Shown: positions 49,537-58,203, counted from the stretch's first letter. The stretch is DNA of 64,000 nt from Variovorax sp. OV700 (GCF_900099805.1 NZ_FNDR01000004.1:559667-623666), one strand, 5' to 3'. Program-made: numbers and translations. Notes: generated by a model from the letters alone, not told the origin.

Positions 49537-51330
49537 CTATCCGGCCAACGCGGCGGCGGGATCGTCCGATTCGAGCACGCTCTTGGCCCAGGCTTCGAGC
49601 TTGCCGGTGTCGGCGCGCAGCACTTCCTGCTTGACGGCGAGGATGCGCGAGGGATGCATCGAGAAGCTGCGCAGCCCCAGGCCGAGCAAGAGGCGCGTGA
49701 AGGCCACGTCGCCCGCCATTTCGCCGCACACGGCCACGCCCTTGCCCTGGCGGCGGCATTCGGCAATGGTGTCGGCCACCAGCTTCAGCACTGCAGGATG
49801 GGCGGGGTCGTAGAGATGCGCAACCGCCTCGTCGGCACGATCTATGGCCAGCGTGTACTGGATCAGGTCGTTGGTGCCGATCGACAGGAAGTCGAAGTAC
49901 TTGAGGAAGGTCTTGAGCGTGAGCGCCGCGGCGGGAATCTCGATCATCGCGCCGAGCTTCACGTGGCCGTAGACGGCGCCGCGGCTGTCGAGTTCGGTGC
50001 GCGCGAAGTCGATCAGCGAGAGCGTCTGGCGGATCTCGCTGGCGTGCGCGAGCATCGGAATCAGCAGGTGGATCTCGCCATGCGCCGCCGCACGCAGGAT
50101 GGCGCGCAATTGGGTGAGGAACATGGCCGGATCGGCCAGGCTCCAGCGAATGGCGCGCAGGCCCAGCGCGGGGTTCAGGTGCTCCTGCTTGCTGGCCGCC
50201 TTGCCGTCGATCGGCTTGTCGGCGCCCACGTCGATGGTGCGGATGGTGACCGGCATGCCCTGCATGCCTTCGACCGCGCGCTTGTAGGCCTGGTACTGCT
50301 CTTCCTCGTCGGGCAGCCGGGTCTGGCGCTGCGACTCGCGGCCCATGAAAAGAAACTCGCTGCGGAACAGCCCGACGCCCACGGCACCGGCCTTGACGGC
50401 GCCGACGGTGTCTTCGGGCATCTCGATGTTGGCGAGCAGCTCGACGCGCTGGCCGTCCAGCGTCACCGCGGGCTTGTGGCGCAGGCGCGCAAGCCGCCCG
50501 CGCTCGAGATCGCCCTGGCGCTGCTTGAATCCGTATTCGGCCAGGATGATGGGCGAGGGATCGACGATCACCACGCCGGCATCGCCGTCGATGATGACCC
50601 AGTCGTCCTGGCGCACCAGCTGGCTCGCGGTGCGCGCGCCCACCACGGCGGGAATGTCCATGCTGCGCGCGACGATGGCGGTGTGCGAGGTGCGCCCGCC
50701 CACGTCGGTCACGAAGCCGGCGAACACGCTCTTCTTGAACTGGAGCATGTCGGCCGGCGAAAGGTCGTGCGCAATCAGCACCAGCGGCGCGTCGATGCCC
50801 TCCCCCGCGGTAGGGTCGTCGTCGTCTTCGGAGGTGGGGCGCTTGCGGCGCGGCGGGCTGGGAGCAAGCACCGCGGCCGTGCCCTGCATGCGGTGCAGCA
50901 GCCGCTCGACCACCTGCTCGAGGTCGGCCTTGCGCTCGCGCAGGTACTCGTCCTCCATCTCGTCGAACTGGCGCGCGATGATCTCGAGCTGCGTGGTCAG
51001 CGCCCATTCGGCGTTGTAGAGGCGCTCGGTGATCCAGTGCTTCACGCCGCCGGTAAGCGCCTCGTCCTGCAGCAGCATCTGGTGCACTTCGAGCAGTGCC
51101 GCGAGTTCGTGCGGCGCATCGTTGGGCCCCATCAGCGCCACGTTGGCCTGCAACTTGGCGAGTTCGTCGGCGACGGCGTTGCGCGCCGTGCGCACGCGGT
51201 CGATCTCGGTGTCGACCTCCTCGGGCTTGATGAAGTAGTGGGCCACGTCGATGCGGCTGGACACCACCAGCACCGCGCGGCCAATGGCAATGCCACGGGC
51301 AACTGGGAGGCCGTGGACTGCGAAGGTCAT
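49537..51330 (-). CDS. ptsI: Phosphoenolpyruvate-protein phosphotransferase (Enzyme I)
   Basis: 597 residues. ATG 51330 overlaps the HPr stop (ATGA). The phosphorylated histidine is His216 in GGRTSHTAIVARSMDIPAV, the PEP-binding barrel carries LFRSEFLFMGR, ADKPIDGK and the Cys-containing GKGVAVCGEMAGD. An acidic/basic insertion (about residues 155-180: SPPRRKRPTSEDDDDPTAGE) precedes the histidine domain and is longer than in E. coli EI. No sugar-specific EIIBC genes are nearby, so the set is probably regulatory. Confidence 0.94.
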   Translation of the reverse strand: MTFAVHGLPVARGIAIGRAVLVVSSRIDVAHYFIKPEEVDTEIDRVRTARNAVADELAKLQANVALMGPNDAPHELAALLEVHQMLLQDEALTGGVKHWITERLYNAEWALTTQLEIIARQFDEMEDEYLRERKADLEQVVERLLHRMQGTAAVLAPSPPRRKRPTSEDDDDPTAGEGIDAPLVLIAHDLSPADMLQFKKSVFAGFVTDVGGRTSHTAIVARSMDIPAVVGARTASQLVRQDDWVIIDGDAGVVIVDPSPIILAEYGFKQRQGDLERGRLARLRHKPAVTLDGQRVELLANIEMPEDTVGAVKAGAVGVGLFRSEFLFMGRESQRQTRLPDEEEQYQAYKRAVEGMQGMPVTIRTIDVGADKPIDGKAASKQEHLNPALGLRAIRWSLADPAMFLTQLRAILRAAAHGEIHLLIPMLAHASEIRQTLSLIDFARTELDSRGAVYGHVKLGAMIEIPAAALTLKTFLKYFDFLSIGTNDLIQYTLAIDRADEAVAHLYDPAHPAVLKLVADTIAECRRQGKGVAVCGEMAGDVAFTRLLLGLGLRSFSMHPSRILAVKQEVLRADTGKLEAWAKSVLESDDPAAALAG

Positions 51331-51596
51331 TCGCCTTCGCCGAACTTGTCGTTCATGAGCCGGACGATGGCGTCCAGGGCCTCTTCCTCCTGCTCGCCGT
51401 TGGTCTCCAGCTCGACTGTGGAGCCGAGGCCTGCCGCCAGCATCATGACGCCCATGATGCTCTTGGCATTGATGCGGCGGTCGCCGCGCGATAGCCACAC
51501 TTCGCAGGGAAAGCTGCCTGCGATTTTGGTGAGCTTGGCCGATGCGCGTGCATGCAGGCCCAGCTTATTGCTGATGGTCACGGATTTCTTGATCAC
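51327..51596 (-). CDS. ptsH: Phosphocarrier protein HPr
   Basis: 89 residues starting at GTG 51596 (VIKKSVTISNKLGLHARAS). The phosphorylated His15 in GLHARAS and the regulatory Ser46 in NAKSIMGVMML are conserved. The gene starts 32 bases inside the end of the EIIA gene and overlaps EI by 4 bases. HPr passes phosphate from EI to EIIA. Confidence 0.95.
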   Translation of the reverse strand: MIKKSVTISNKLGLHARASAKLTKIAGSFPCEVWLSRGDRRINAKSIMGVMMLAAGLGSTVELETNGEQEEEALDAIVRLMNDKFGEGE

Positions 51597-52020
51597 TGTG
51601 CTTTCTCTTCGCCTGATTCTGGGGTGCCGCCACGGCCACCTGCATGACACCGGCCGTGCCGCCCGCGATGGCGCGCTGCACCAGCGTTTCGAGAGGCTCG
51701 TGGCGGTAGGTGACCGCGCGCAGCAGCATTGGCAGGTTGACGCCCGCCACCAGCCGCGAGCGGACACCGTCCACCAGCTTCTGGGCGACGTTGCAGGGCG
51801 TCGCACCGAACACATCGGCCAGCACCAGCACCTGCGAGCGCGGCGCATTGAGCTGCTGCTCCAGAGTGATTCTGGCGGCAGCCAAAGTTTCTTCGGGTGA
51901 GACGTTGGGCAGCACGTCGAGTGCAACGACGGCCTGCTCGCAGTCGGGAAACACATGCAGCGCGCACCGCCGCAGCGCCTGCGCGAACGGTGAGTGGGCG
52001 ATGATGAGGATGCTGTTCAT
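51565..52020 (-). CDS. PTS EIIA component, mannose family
   Basis: 151 residues. The opening SILIIAHSPFAQAL carries the phosphorylation site His9, and LVLADVFGATPCNVAQKL is the conserved substrate-interface block. No EIIB or EIIC follows, so this looks like the betaproteobacterial regulatory EIIA-HPr-EI cascade seen near glutathione or PHB genes. It overlaps HPr by 32 bases, and its ATG overlaps the stop of a candidate micro-ORF. Confidence 0.92.
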   Translation of the reverse strand: MNSILIIAHSPFAQALRRCALHVFPDCEQAVVALDVLPNVSPEETLAAARITLEQQLNAPRSQVLVLADVFGATPCNVAQKLVDGVRSRLVAGVNLPMLLRAVTYRHEPLETLVQRAIAGGTAGVMQVAVAAPQNQAKRKHSDQEIRDHQQ

Positions 52021-52154
52021 GCGGGTCGGAGGACTACGCGCCGATTATGCGGGGGCGCCCAAAGGAAGTAGATATACGACATAACGCAGCAGGCCGCCAA
52101 AATGGACAGGACCGCGCGAAACGGGCCCACGAGGCCGAGCAGAAAGCCGTCCAG
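52017..52154 (-). CDS. Candidate micro-ORF, single-pass membrane peptide, coupled to the EIIA gene
   Basis: On the minus strand a frame ending with TGA at 52017-52019 overlaps the EIIA ATG as ATGA. It reads LDGFLLGLVGPFRAVLSIL, then AACCVMSYIYFLWAPP and HNRRVVLRPA, one clear hydrophobic helix and a basic tail. No ATG exists before the helix; GGAGG precedes a CTG (52154) by about 10 bases and a GTG at 52130 is another choice. Just upstream is TTATTTTGATAGCTGG, similar to a repeat I recall in Comamonadaceae. The overlap and amino acid pattern favour a real peptide, but the unusual start makes it uncertain. Confidence 0.33.
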   Translation of the reverse strand: MDGFLLGLVGPFRAVLSILAACCVMSYIYFLWAPPHNRRVVLRPA

Positions 52155-52245
52155 GTCAGCATCCCCTCCGCGGGGCCAGCTATCAAAATAAGAGCGCGCA
52201 CGAGCACTCCGAACGGCAAGCCGCAGCCCCTGGACGTCACCGGGT

Positions 52246-52788
52246 TCACGGGAGGCGCAGGCCTTCGAAGAAAGTCTTCGCCGCTTCGGGGGACGAAGGC
52301 CGACCGAGCACGGTGGCCTGGTAGAGCGCGACGCTGCCGTCTTTTTGGGATTGGGCGAACCAGAGCACTTGGACGGGCGCGGCGCCCTTTGGAGCCGGCT
52401 GCGCGTCGAGTCGCACTGGCGCGGGTGTCGCGGTGGCTCGCTGCAATGCGGCGGGGCCTTCGGTCAGCTGCGCGTCGCCCAACTGGTTGCGCATGGCCGC
52501 GCGCCACGCGGCGAGCCAGGCCTCGGCCTGCGCGGGGCTGCCGGCGGATGCATGGGCAACGGCGAAGGTTGCGCCCCCGGTCTCGCAACCAGCCATGTCG
52601 ACCTTCACCGACTCGGCACCGAACGGCAGGGCACGGTTGGCACGGTCTGGCTTGCAAGGCAGCAGGGCGACCAGGCCCGCGTCGGCAATCGGCACCTCGC
52701 GCCAGTTGAAGGTGGGGCTGCAGGCGGCCAAGACAGCGGTGGTGGCGACGAGCAGCAGAGGCCAAGAGCGGGAAGCGGACGAAAGCAT
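52246..52788 (-). CDS. Lipoprotein of unknown function
   Basis: 180 residues. The signal peptide (SWPLLLVATTAVLAAC) ends with a lipobox Cys at about residue 23, followed by SPTFNWREVPI, GLVALLPCKPDRANRALPFG and, near the C-terminus, QVLWFAQSQKDGSVALYQATVLG. A conserved CKPD and second Cys (MAGCETGG) are seen in similar betaproteobacterial proteins. It is encoded upstream of the EIIA-HPr-EI genes on the same strand and divergent from the TlpA-like gene. Confidence 0.72.
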   Translation of the reverse strand: MLSSASRSWPLLLVATTAVLAACSPTFNWREVPIADAGLVALLPCKPDRANRALPFGAESVKVDMAGCETGGATFAVAHASAGSPAQAEAWLAAWRAAMRNQLGDAQLTEGPAALQRATATPAPVRLDAQPAPKGAAPVQVLWFAQSQKDGSVALYQATVLGRPSSPEAAKTFFEGLRLP

Positions 52789-52878
52789 CGGAGAGCGATT
52801 ATCGAGCCGCCCACGGCACGCCCCAGCACGTTCCGTCCGGCGGAACTAAAATCCCGACGCCCCTCTCTTTCAGTAGCC

Positions 52879-53376
52879 ATGAAAAAATACATCGCCGTCG
52901 CCGCAGTCGCGCTTGCATTGGCCGCCGGCGTGGGCGTGTACCTGGGTTCGGGCGCCACGGCCGCGCCGGCGTCGACCTTCGTGCTGCTCGACGGAAGCAA
53001 GAAGAGCACGGACGACCTCAAGGGTAAGGTCACATTGGTCAACTTCTGGGCCACGAGCTGCGTGACCTGCGTGGCCGAGATGCCGAAGGTCATCGCCACC
53101 TACGACAAGTACAAGTCGAAGGGCTACGACACGCTGGCGGTGGCCATGAGCTACGACCCGCCGAGCTACGTCGTCAACTTTGCCGAAACCCGCAAGCTGC
53201 CGTTCAAGGTGGCGATCGACAACACCGGCAGCGTGGCGCAGGCCTGGGGCGACGTGAAGCTCACGCCCACCACTTACCTGGTCAACAAGAAGGGCGAGAT
53301 CGTCAAACGCTACGTGGGCGAACCCGATTTCGCCGAACTCCACAAGCTGATCGAGAAATTGCTCGCCGAAGCGTGA
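52879..53376 (+). CDS. TlpA/ResA-like thiol-disulfide oxidoreductase
   Basis: 165 residues. An N-terminal signal anchor (residues 5-29) exports the domain. The thioredoxin fold has the redox pair Cys61-Cys64 in FWATSCVTCVAEMP and the cis-proline in LTPTTYLVNKKG. The CVTC pair differs from the CxPC of many TlpA proteins. It probably reduces disulfides in the periplasm, for example in cytochrome c maturation, fitting the cytochrome genes nearby. A terminator follows directly. Confidence 0.87.
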   Translation: MKKYIAVAAVALALAAGVGVYLGSGATAAPASTFVLLDGSKKSTDDLKGKVTLVNFWATSCVTCVAEMPKVIATYDKYKSKGYDTLAVAMSYDPPSYVVNFAETRKLPFKVAIDNTGSVAQAWGDVKLTPTTYLVNKKGEIVKRYVGEPDFAELHKLIEKLLAEA

Positions 53377-53381
53377 ACCAG

Positions 53382-53412
53382 AAGGCGCTCCACGGAGCGC
53401 CTTTTGCCTTTC
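53382..53412 (+). terminator. Rho-independent terminator between convergent genes
   Basis: AAGGCGCTCC / GGAGCGCCTT is a perfect 10-base stem with a 2-base AC centre (53382-53403), followed by TTTGCCTTTCT. It lies 6 bases after the TlpA-like stop and before the convergent cytochrome gene end, so it may serve both. Confidence 0.85.
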
Positions 53413-53420
53413 TCGACGTC

Positions 53421-53867
53421 TTACTGGTTGCGGAAGCTGTCGTGGCAGGCCTTGCAGCTCCCTGCGGTCGAGCCGAACTGGGCCTTGAGCGCGTCGATGT
53501 TGCCCGCCTTGGCTGCGACCGCCAGCTTGCCGGTCTCGGCAATCATCTTGTCCTGGTGTTCCTTGAACTTCGCGGCTTCCTTCCAGACTTCGGGCTTGCT
53601 CTTGCCGCCCTCCGTGCCGGCAGCGAAACCGGCCCAGGGAAACTTGGCCATTTCGGCCACGATATCGGCGTTGACGATAGCCGTCGCCGCGTCGTAAGGG
53701 ATGCGGCCGTTGGCCATGGCGCCGATGCGGCCGAAATGCTGGCTCATCACGAACAACGCGCTCTGGCGGTATTTGATGGCGTCCTCGGGCTTGGCGAACT
53801 GGGCTGCGGCCGGCAGGGAAATCGCGGCGCATGCAGCAGCCAGGGCGAACGAAGCAAGTCGAATCAT
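53421..53867 (-). CDS. Cytochrome c' (class II cytochrome c)
   Basis: 148 residues from ATG 53867. Signal peptide to about residue 22 (SLPAAAQ). The single heme site CKACH (Cys138, Cys141, His142) is near the C-terminus, as in four-helix cytochromes c', and FAKPEDAIKYRQSALFVM near the N-terminus matches the family. These periplasmic proteins bind NO or transfer electrons. It is divergent from a cytochrome b561-like gene, its likely partner. Confidence 0.92.
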   Translation of the reverse strand: MIRLASFALAAACAAISLPAAAQFAKPEDAIKYRQSALFVMSQHFGRIGAMANGRIPYDAATAIVNADIVAEMAKFPWAGFAAGTEGGKSKPEVWKEAAKFKEHQDKMIAETGKLAVAAKAGNIDALKAQFGSTAGSCKACHDSFRNQ

Positions 53868-54023
53868 CGGGGGTCCTTGTAGGTAGAAGGGCGCCGTCGA
53901 GAGCAGCGCCGCGCCGAGTGTAGAGGCACCGTTACAGCGCGCATAGCGACAACCCGATGCATGAAGCCGGCCGGACTTTGCTAATCTGCGCCTTCCGCAG
54001 TTTTTGCGCACCCTGCCTTCTCG

Positions 54024-54743
54024 ATGACCGACTCCTCCGTGGCCTCCATGCCGGCCGCAGCGTCCGATCCCCCCGTCCGGGCACGTATCTGGGACCTGCC
54101 CACACGAGTTTTCCACTGGGCGCTGAGCGCCGCAGTCGTCGGCCTGATCGCCACCGGCCTCGGCGGCGTGATGGAGTGGCACTTCCGCTTGGGCTACACG
54201 GTACTCGCCTTGCTGCTGTTCCGCCTGTTCTGGGGCTTCGTGGGCGGGCGCTGGTCGCGTTTTGCCTCGTTCTTCTATGGCCCGGGCTCTGTCGTCGCGT
54301 ACCTGCGCGGGCGGGCGCACCCCGACCATGTGATCGGGCATACGCCGCTCGGCGCCCTCTCGGTATTTGCCGTGCTCGCGGTGCTTGCGGTGCAGGTGGG
54401 CACGGGGCTGGTGGCGGACGACGAGGTTTCGGCCGCGGGCCCGCTGACGCGCTTCGTTTCGAGTGGCGTGGTGAGCCTTGCAACCGGTTGGCATAAATCG
54501 CAAGGCAAGACGCTCGTGATTGCGCTGGTGAGCCTGCACGTGCTGGCGGTGCTCTTTTACGTGCTGGTCAAGAGGCATCGCCTGGTGCGGCCCATGGTTT
54601 CGGGCGACAAGCTGATCACCGCGGCCGGTGCCGCAATCCAGGTAGCGCCAAGCCGCGATGACACCGCCTCGCGCGGACTTGCGCTGGTGCTGTTCGCCGT
54701 GTGCGCAGGCGTGGCGTATTGGATTGCGTCGCTGCGCGTATGA
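54024..54743 (+). CDS. Cytochrome b561-type membrane protein
   Basis: 239 residues with four to five membrane helices. Candidate heme-ligating histidines are in TRVFHWALSAAVVG (His31), WHFRLGYTVLALL, WHKSQGKTLVI and SLHVLAVLFYVLVK. FHWxL near the N-terminus is the b561/NiFe-hydrogenase cytochrome b pattern. It is encoded divergently from cytochrome c', with 156 bases between them containing the presumed promoters. It likely carries electrons between the quinone pool and the periplasmic cytochrome. Confidence 0.88.
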   Translation: MTDSSVASMPAAASDPPVRARIWDLPTRVFHWALSAAVVGLIATGLGGVMEWHFRLGYTVLALLLFRLFWGFVGGRWSRFASFFYGPGSVVAYLRGRAHPDHVIGHTPLGALSVFAVLAVLAVQVGTGLVADDEVSAAGPLTRFVSSGVVSLATGWHKSQGKTLVIALVSLHVLAVLFYVLVKRHRLVRPMVSGDKLITAAGAAIQVAPSRDDTASRGLALVLFAVCAGVAYWIASLRV

Positions 54744-55327
54744 GTTCGTCGGTTTCTCGCCCCCTGCCACTGGCCGACACACCGGCCGTGGTGCTGTTGA
54801 CGCCCGACGAAGCTCACGAGCTCGATGCAACGCGCGCGATCTTTCGCGACTACGCCGCTTCGCTGAGCATCGACCTGTGCTTCCAGAATTTCGACGAGGA
54901 GGTTGCCGGCCTGCCGGGCGATTACGCGGAGCCGCGCGGCGCGCTACTGCTCGCGCTGGTCGATTCGGCCCATATCAAGGAGGCCGACGGACAACAGGCG
55001 CCAACCCTCCTGCGATCCGATGGAACGCTGGCGCACGTGGCCGGCTGCTGCGCCCTCCGCCCGCTCGACACTGCCGACTACGCCAATTGCGCGGAAATGA
55101 AGCGGCTGTACGTGCGGCCGGGTTTTCGCGGGCTCGGCGTCGGCCGGCAGCTCGCCGAAGCCATCCTCGACGCCGCGCGCGGCGCGGGCTATGCCTGCGT
55201 GCTGCTCGACACGCTGGACGACATGGAATCGGCCCGCGCGCTCTATGAAGACCTGGGCTTCGAGGAAGTGCCGCCCTACTATCACAACCCGATTGCGGGC
55301 GCGCACTACCTCAAAGCGGATCTTTGA
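54740..55327 (+). CDS. GNAT-family N-acetyltransferase
   Basis: 195 residues from ATG 54740, overlapping the cytochrome b stop (ATGA). The acetyl-CoA-binding motif A reads EMKRLYVRPGFRGLGVGRQLAEAIL, with the R/Q-x-x-G-x-G/A loop as RGLGVG. Motif B is seen in YEDLGFEEVPPYYHNP. It acetylates an unknown amine, possibly an amino acid or small molecule. Confidence 0.88.
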   Translation: MSSSVSRPLPLADTPAVVLLTPDEAHELDATRAIFRDYAASLSIDLCFQNFDEEVAGLPGDYAEPRGALLLALVDSAHIKEADGQQAPTLLRSDGTLAHVAGCCALRPLDTADYANCAEMKRLYVRPGFRGLGVGRQLAEAILDAARGAGYACVLLDTLDDMESARALYEDLGFEEVPPYYHNPIAGAHYLKADL

Positions 55328-55834
55328 TCAGCCGCGAGCTTGCGCCAGCAGCGTCTCGGCGTTGCTGACCTCGAACTTGCCCGGTGCCTCGACGTTGAGC
55401 GAGGCGACCTTGCCGTCCTTCACGAGCATCGAATAGCGATTGCTGCGCAGGCCCATGCCGCGGCCGGTCAGGTCGAGCGTGAGGCCGGTTGCCTTGGCGA
55501 AATCGGCGCTGCCGTCAGCCAGCATGCGCACCTTGGTGCCGGTCTTCTGGTCGCGCGCCCAGGCGCCCATCACGAAAGCGTCGTTCACGCTCACGCACCA
55601 GATCTCGTCCACGCCAGCGGCCTTGAAGTCGTCGAAGTGCTGCACATAGCCGGGCACATGCTTGGCCGAGCAGGTGGGCGTGAAGGCGCCGGGCAGCGCG
55701 AACAGCGCAATGGTCTTGCCGGCCGTGGCCTTGCTCACGTCCACGGCGTTCGGGCCGATGCTGCAGCCTTCGCCTTCGACCTCGGAATATTCCTGCAGGG
55801 TTGCCGAAGGAAGGGTGTCGCCGACTTTGATCAT
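55328..55834 (-). CDS. Peroxiredoxin, Prx5 type
   Basis: 168 residues. The peroxidatic Cys55 is in PGAFTPTCSAKHVPGY, the Prx5 signature, and the conserved Arg is in GMGLRSNRYSML. It reduces hydroperoxides using thioredoxin or glutathione. No glutaredoxin domain is attached. It lies just after the S10 operon terminator and is transcribed in the same direction, with its stop directly abutting the convergent GNAT gene. Confidence 0.93.
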   Translation of the reverse strand: MIKVGDTLPSATLQEYSEVEGEGCSIGPNAVDVSKATAGKTIALFALPGAFTPTCSAKHVPGYVQHFDDFKAAGVDEIWCVSVNDAFVMGAWARDQKTGTKVRMLADGSADFAKATGLTLDLTGRGMGLRSNRYSMLVKDGKVASLNVEAPGKFEVSNAETLLAQARG

Positions 55835-55847
55835 CTAGATGCTCCTG

Positions 55848-55880
55848 AAAAAGAAAAACGGCCCACATTGTGGGCCGTTT
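55848..55880 (-). terminator. Terminator after rpsQ, end of this S10 operon segment
   Basis: AAACGGCCCAC / GTGGGCCGTTT stem with loop ATT (55856-55880), and on the minus strand a T-rich tail (TTTTTCTTTTT at 55848-55858). It stands 48 bases after the rpsQ stop, before the peroxiredoxin gene, so the spc ribosomal genes are not co-transcribed here. Confidence 0.88.
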
Positions 55881-55928
55881 CCGGATGGGTTGCCTTCGAG
55901 AGGCTTCCCGAGGTCGATCAACCAGTGA

Positions 55929-56198
55929 TCAGACCAGCACGGCCTTCTCGACCAGACGGGTCACGACCCAGTTCTTGGTCTTCGAGATCGGACGGCTTTC
56001 CGTGATTTCGATGGTGTCGCCCAGCTTGTACTCGCCCTTTTCGTCATGGGCGTGGTACTTGCTCGTCTTGGCCACGATCTTGCCGTAGAGCTCGTGCTTC
56101 ACACGGCGCTCGACCAGCACGGTCACGGTCTTGGCACGCTTGTCACTGACCACCTTGCCGATCAAGGTGCGCTTGAGGGATTTTTTAGCTTCCGTCAT
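55929..56198 (-). CDS. rpsQ: 30S ribosomal protein S17
   Basis: 89 residues from ATG 56198, with AGGAG five bases upstream; a GTG two codons earlier is less likely. The core [22 protein letters not shown] and [22 protein letters not shown] is conserved. Last gene of this S10 operon segment, followed by a terminator. Confidence 0.96.
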   Translation of the reverse strand: MTEAKKSLKRTLIGKVVSDKRAKTVTVLVERRVKHELYGKIVAKTSKYHAHDEKGEYKLGDTIEITESRPISKTKNWVVTRLVEKAVLV

Positions 56199-56207
56199 GT
56201 TCACTCC

Positions 56208-56459
56208 TTACTTGGCGGCTTGGGTTTCTTGCTGCTTCTGAGCAAGAATGGTCTTGGCGCGCGCGATGTCGCGACGCGTCACGCGCAGCGTCGAGGTGTT
56301 CGACAGCTGTTGCGTGGCTTTTTGCATGCGCAGACCGAAATGGGCCTTTTGCAGTTCCTTGACTTCGGTTTGCAGCGCTGCGACGTCCTTCGTACGCAGG
56401 GTTGCAGCCTTGGTCACCTTGGCCGGAGCCGCGGTTTCTTTTTTCTTACGTGTTGCCAT
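56208..56459 (-). CDS. rpmC: 50S ribosomal protein L29 with N-terminal extension
   Basis: 83 residues. The L29 core starts near residue 20 ([17 protein letters not shown]) and contains [15 protein letters not shown] and [11 protein letters not shown]. The first 18 residues ([18 protein letters not shown]) are Lys/Ala-rich and are not present in most L29 proteins of about 63-66 residues. GAGAGGAG before ATG 56459 supports this start. Confidence 0.94.
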   Translation of the reverse strand: MATRKKKETAAPAKVTKAATLRTKDVAALQTEVKELQKAHFGLRMQKATQQLSNTSTLRVTRRDIARAKTILAQKQQETQAAK

Positions 56460-56472
56460 GGATGTTCTCCTC

Positions 56473-56889
56473 TCAGGCGCCGAGCTGGCGAGCGACGAAC
56501 GTCGTACGCAGCGGAAGCTTGGCGGCGGCCAGGCGGAACGCTTCGCGGGCGAGTTCTTCGGGCACGCCGACGATCTCGAACACGATCTTGCCAGGCTGGA
56601 TTTCAGCGACGTAGTACTCGGGGTTGCCCTTACCGTTACCCATCCGCACTTCGGCGGGCTTGGTAGAGATCGGCTTGTCCGGGAACACGCGGATCCAGAT
56701 ACGGCCACCGCGCTTCACGTGACGCGAAATCGCGCGGCGAGCGGCTTCGATCTGGCGCGCCGTGAGGCGGCCGCGATCGGTGCATTTGAGACCGAAGTCA
56801 CCGAAGGCAACCGAGCTACCCCGGGTTGCGATGCCGGTGTTGCGGCCCTTTTGTTCCTTGCGGAACTTTCTGCGTGCAGGTTGCAGCAT
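56473..56889 (-). CDS. rplP: 50S ribosomal protein L16
   Basis: 138 residues, standard length. [40 protein letters not shown] and the [20 protein letters not shown] block that lines the A-site are conserved. Confidence 0.97.
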   Translation of the reverse strand: MLQPARRKFRKEQKGRNTGIATRGSSVAFGDFGLKCTDRGRLTARQIEAARRAISRHVKRGGRIWIRVFPDKPISTKPAEVRMGNGKGNPEYYVAEIQPGKIVFEIVGVPEELAREAFRLAAAKLPLRTTFVARQLGA

Positions 56890-56917
56890 TTTTAATACTC
56901 CGTAGTTCTAAGACCGA

Positions 56918-57844
56918 TCACTCGGTCTTGGCACCGTCAGCTGCTGCAGCTGGCGCGGCTTTGCGGACGCGCTTAACGGCGGGTTTCGAGTCTGCGCCCG
57001 GTGCTGCGGGAGCGGCACCAGTAGCTTCTGCGGGCTTGTCGCTGCCGTCGGCCGGGGCGGTGTTGCCACCGATCGGGCCACGGGCACCGGCGCGCGGGCC
57101 GGGACCACGACGGTCGCCACCCGGACGGTCGCCACCAGGACGGCCATCACGGCGGGGACCACGAGGACGACGCTCTTCGTCAGGACGCGGCGTTTCGACG
57201 GCCGGCAGGTCGTTACGACCCAGCGTGTCGCCCTTGTAGACCCAGACCTTGACGCCGATGACGCCGTAGGTGGTCTTGGCTTCCGAGGTGCCGTAGTCGA
57301 TGTCGGCGCGCAGCGTGTGGAGGGGCACGCGACCTTCGCGATACCACTCGGTACGAGCGATTTCGATACCGTTCAGGCGGCCAGCCGACATGATCTTGAT
57401 GCCTTGGGCACCCAGACGCATGGCGTTCTGCATGGCGCGCTTCATGGCGCGGCGGAACATGATCCGCTTTTCGAGCTGTTGCGTGATGCTGTCGGCGATC
57501 AGCTGGGCATCGATTTCAGGCTTGCGCACTTCTTCGATGTTCACTGCCACCGGCACGCCGAGCTGCTTGCCCAGTTCGCGCTTGAGGTTCTCGATGTCTT
57601 CGCCCTTCTTGCCGATCACGACGCCCGGACGAGCCGAGTAGATCGTGATGCGTGCGTTCTTGGCGGGACGCTCGATCATGACGCGCGACACCGAAGCGTT
57701 CTTCAGCTTCTTCTTCAGGTACTCGCGAACCTTGATGTCTTCGGCCAGCATGCCCGCGAAATCGCGGTCGCTTGCGTACCAGCGGCTGGACCAATTACGG
57801 GTAACCGCAAGGCGGAAGCCGGTCGGATGGATTTTCTGTCCCAT
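56918..57844 (-). CDS. rpsC: 30S ribosomal protein S3 with long basic/Ala-rich C-terminal tail
   Basis: 308 residues from ATG 57844. The S3 core ([18 protein letters not shown] to [14 protein letters not shown], about 230 residues) includes the KH domain [17 protein letters not shown]. The tail from about residue 225 has Arg/Gly/Pro-rich units ([17 protein letters not shown]) and then an Ala/Pro/Lys end ([18 protein letters not shown]). E. coli S3 is 233 residues, so about 75 residues are extra; longer tails are common in this family. Confidence 0.96.
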   Translation of the reverse strand: MGQKIHPTGFRLAVTRNWSSRWYASDRDFAGMLAEDIKVREYLKKKLKNASVSRVMIERPAKNARITIYSARPGVVIGKKGEDIENLKRELGKQLGVPVAVNIEEVRKPEIDAQLIADSITQQLEKRIMFRRAMKRAMQNAMRLGAQGIKIMSAGRLNGIEIARTEWYREGRVPLHTLRADIDYGTSEAKTTYGVIGVKVWVYKGDTLGRNDLPAVETPRPDEERRPRGPRRDGRPGGDRPGGDRRGPGPRAGARGPIGGNTAPADGSDKPAEATGAAPAAPGADSKPAVKRVRKAAPAAAADGAKTE

Positions 57845-57861
57845 ATTTCTTCCAGGCGTTC

Positions 57862-58194
57862 TTAGTTGCCAACCGTCACGTACACATGGCACGTGGGCTT
57901 GCTGATGCGGTTACCGCGACCCTTGGCTCGCGCCGTGAAGCGCTTGAGCGTGGCACCTTGCTCGACGTAGATGGTCTTGACCTTCAGTTCGTCGATATCG
58001 GCGCCATCGTTGTGCTCGGCGTTGGCAATTGCCGACTCGAGCACCTTCTTGATGATCACAGCGGCCTTTTTCTGCGTGAATTGCAGAACGTTGAGCGCTT
58101 GATCAACCTTCTTGCCGCGGATCAGGTCAGCGACCAGACGGCCCTTGTCGACCGAGAGGCGGACACCGCGGAGGACTGCACGTGTTTCAGACAT
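57862..58194 (-). CDS. rplV: 50S ribosomal protein L22
   Basis: 110 residues. [19 protein letters not shown] and the tunnel loop region [20 protein letters not shown] are conserved. ATG 58194 follows rpsS by 9 bases. Confidence 0.97.
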   Translation of the reverse strand: MSETRAVLRGVRLSVDKGRLVADLIRGKKVDQALNVLQFTQKKAAVIIKKVLESAIANAEHNDGADIDELKVKTIYVEQGATLKRFTARAKGRGNRISKPTCHVYVTVGN

Positions 58195-58203
58195 GGTCGT
58201 TCC

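Noticed and set aside
52176..52202. Promoter or binding site at TTATTTTGATAGCTGG
   Set aside because: It looks like a remnant of a dispersed repeat, not a sigma-70 promoter; no -35/-10 spacing was found.
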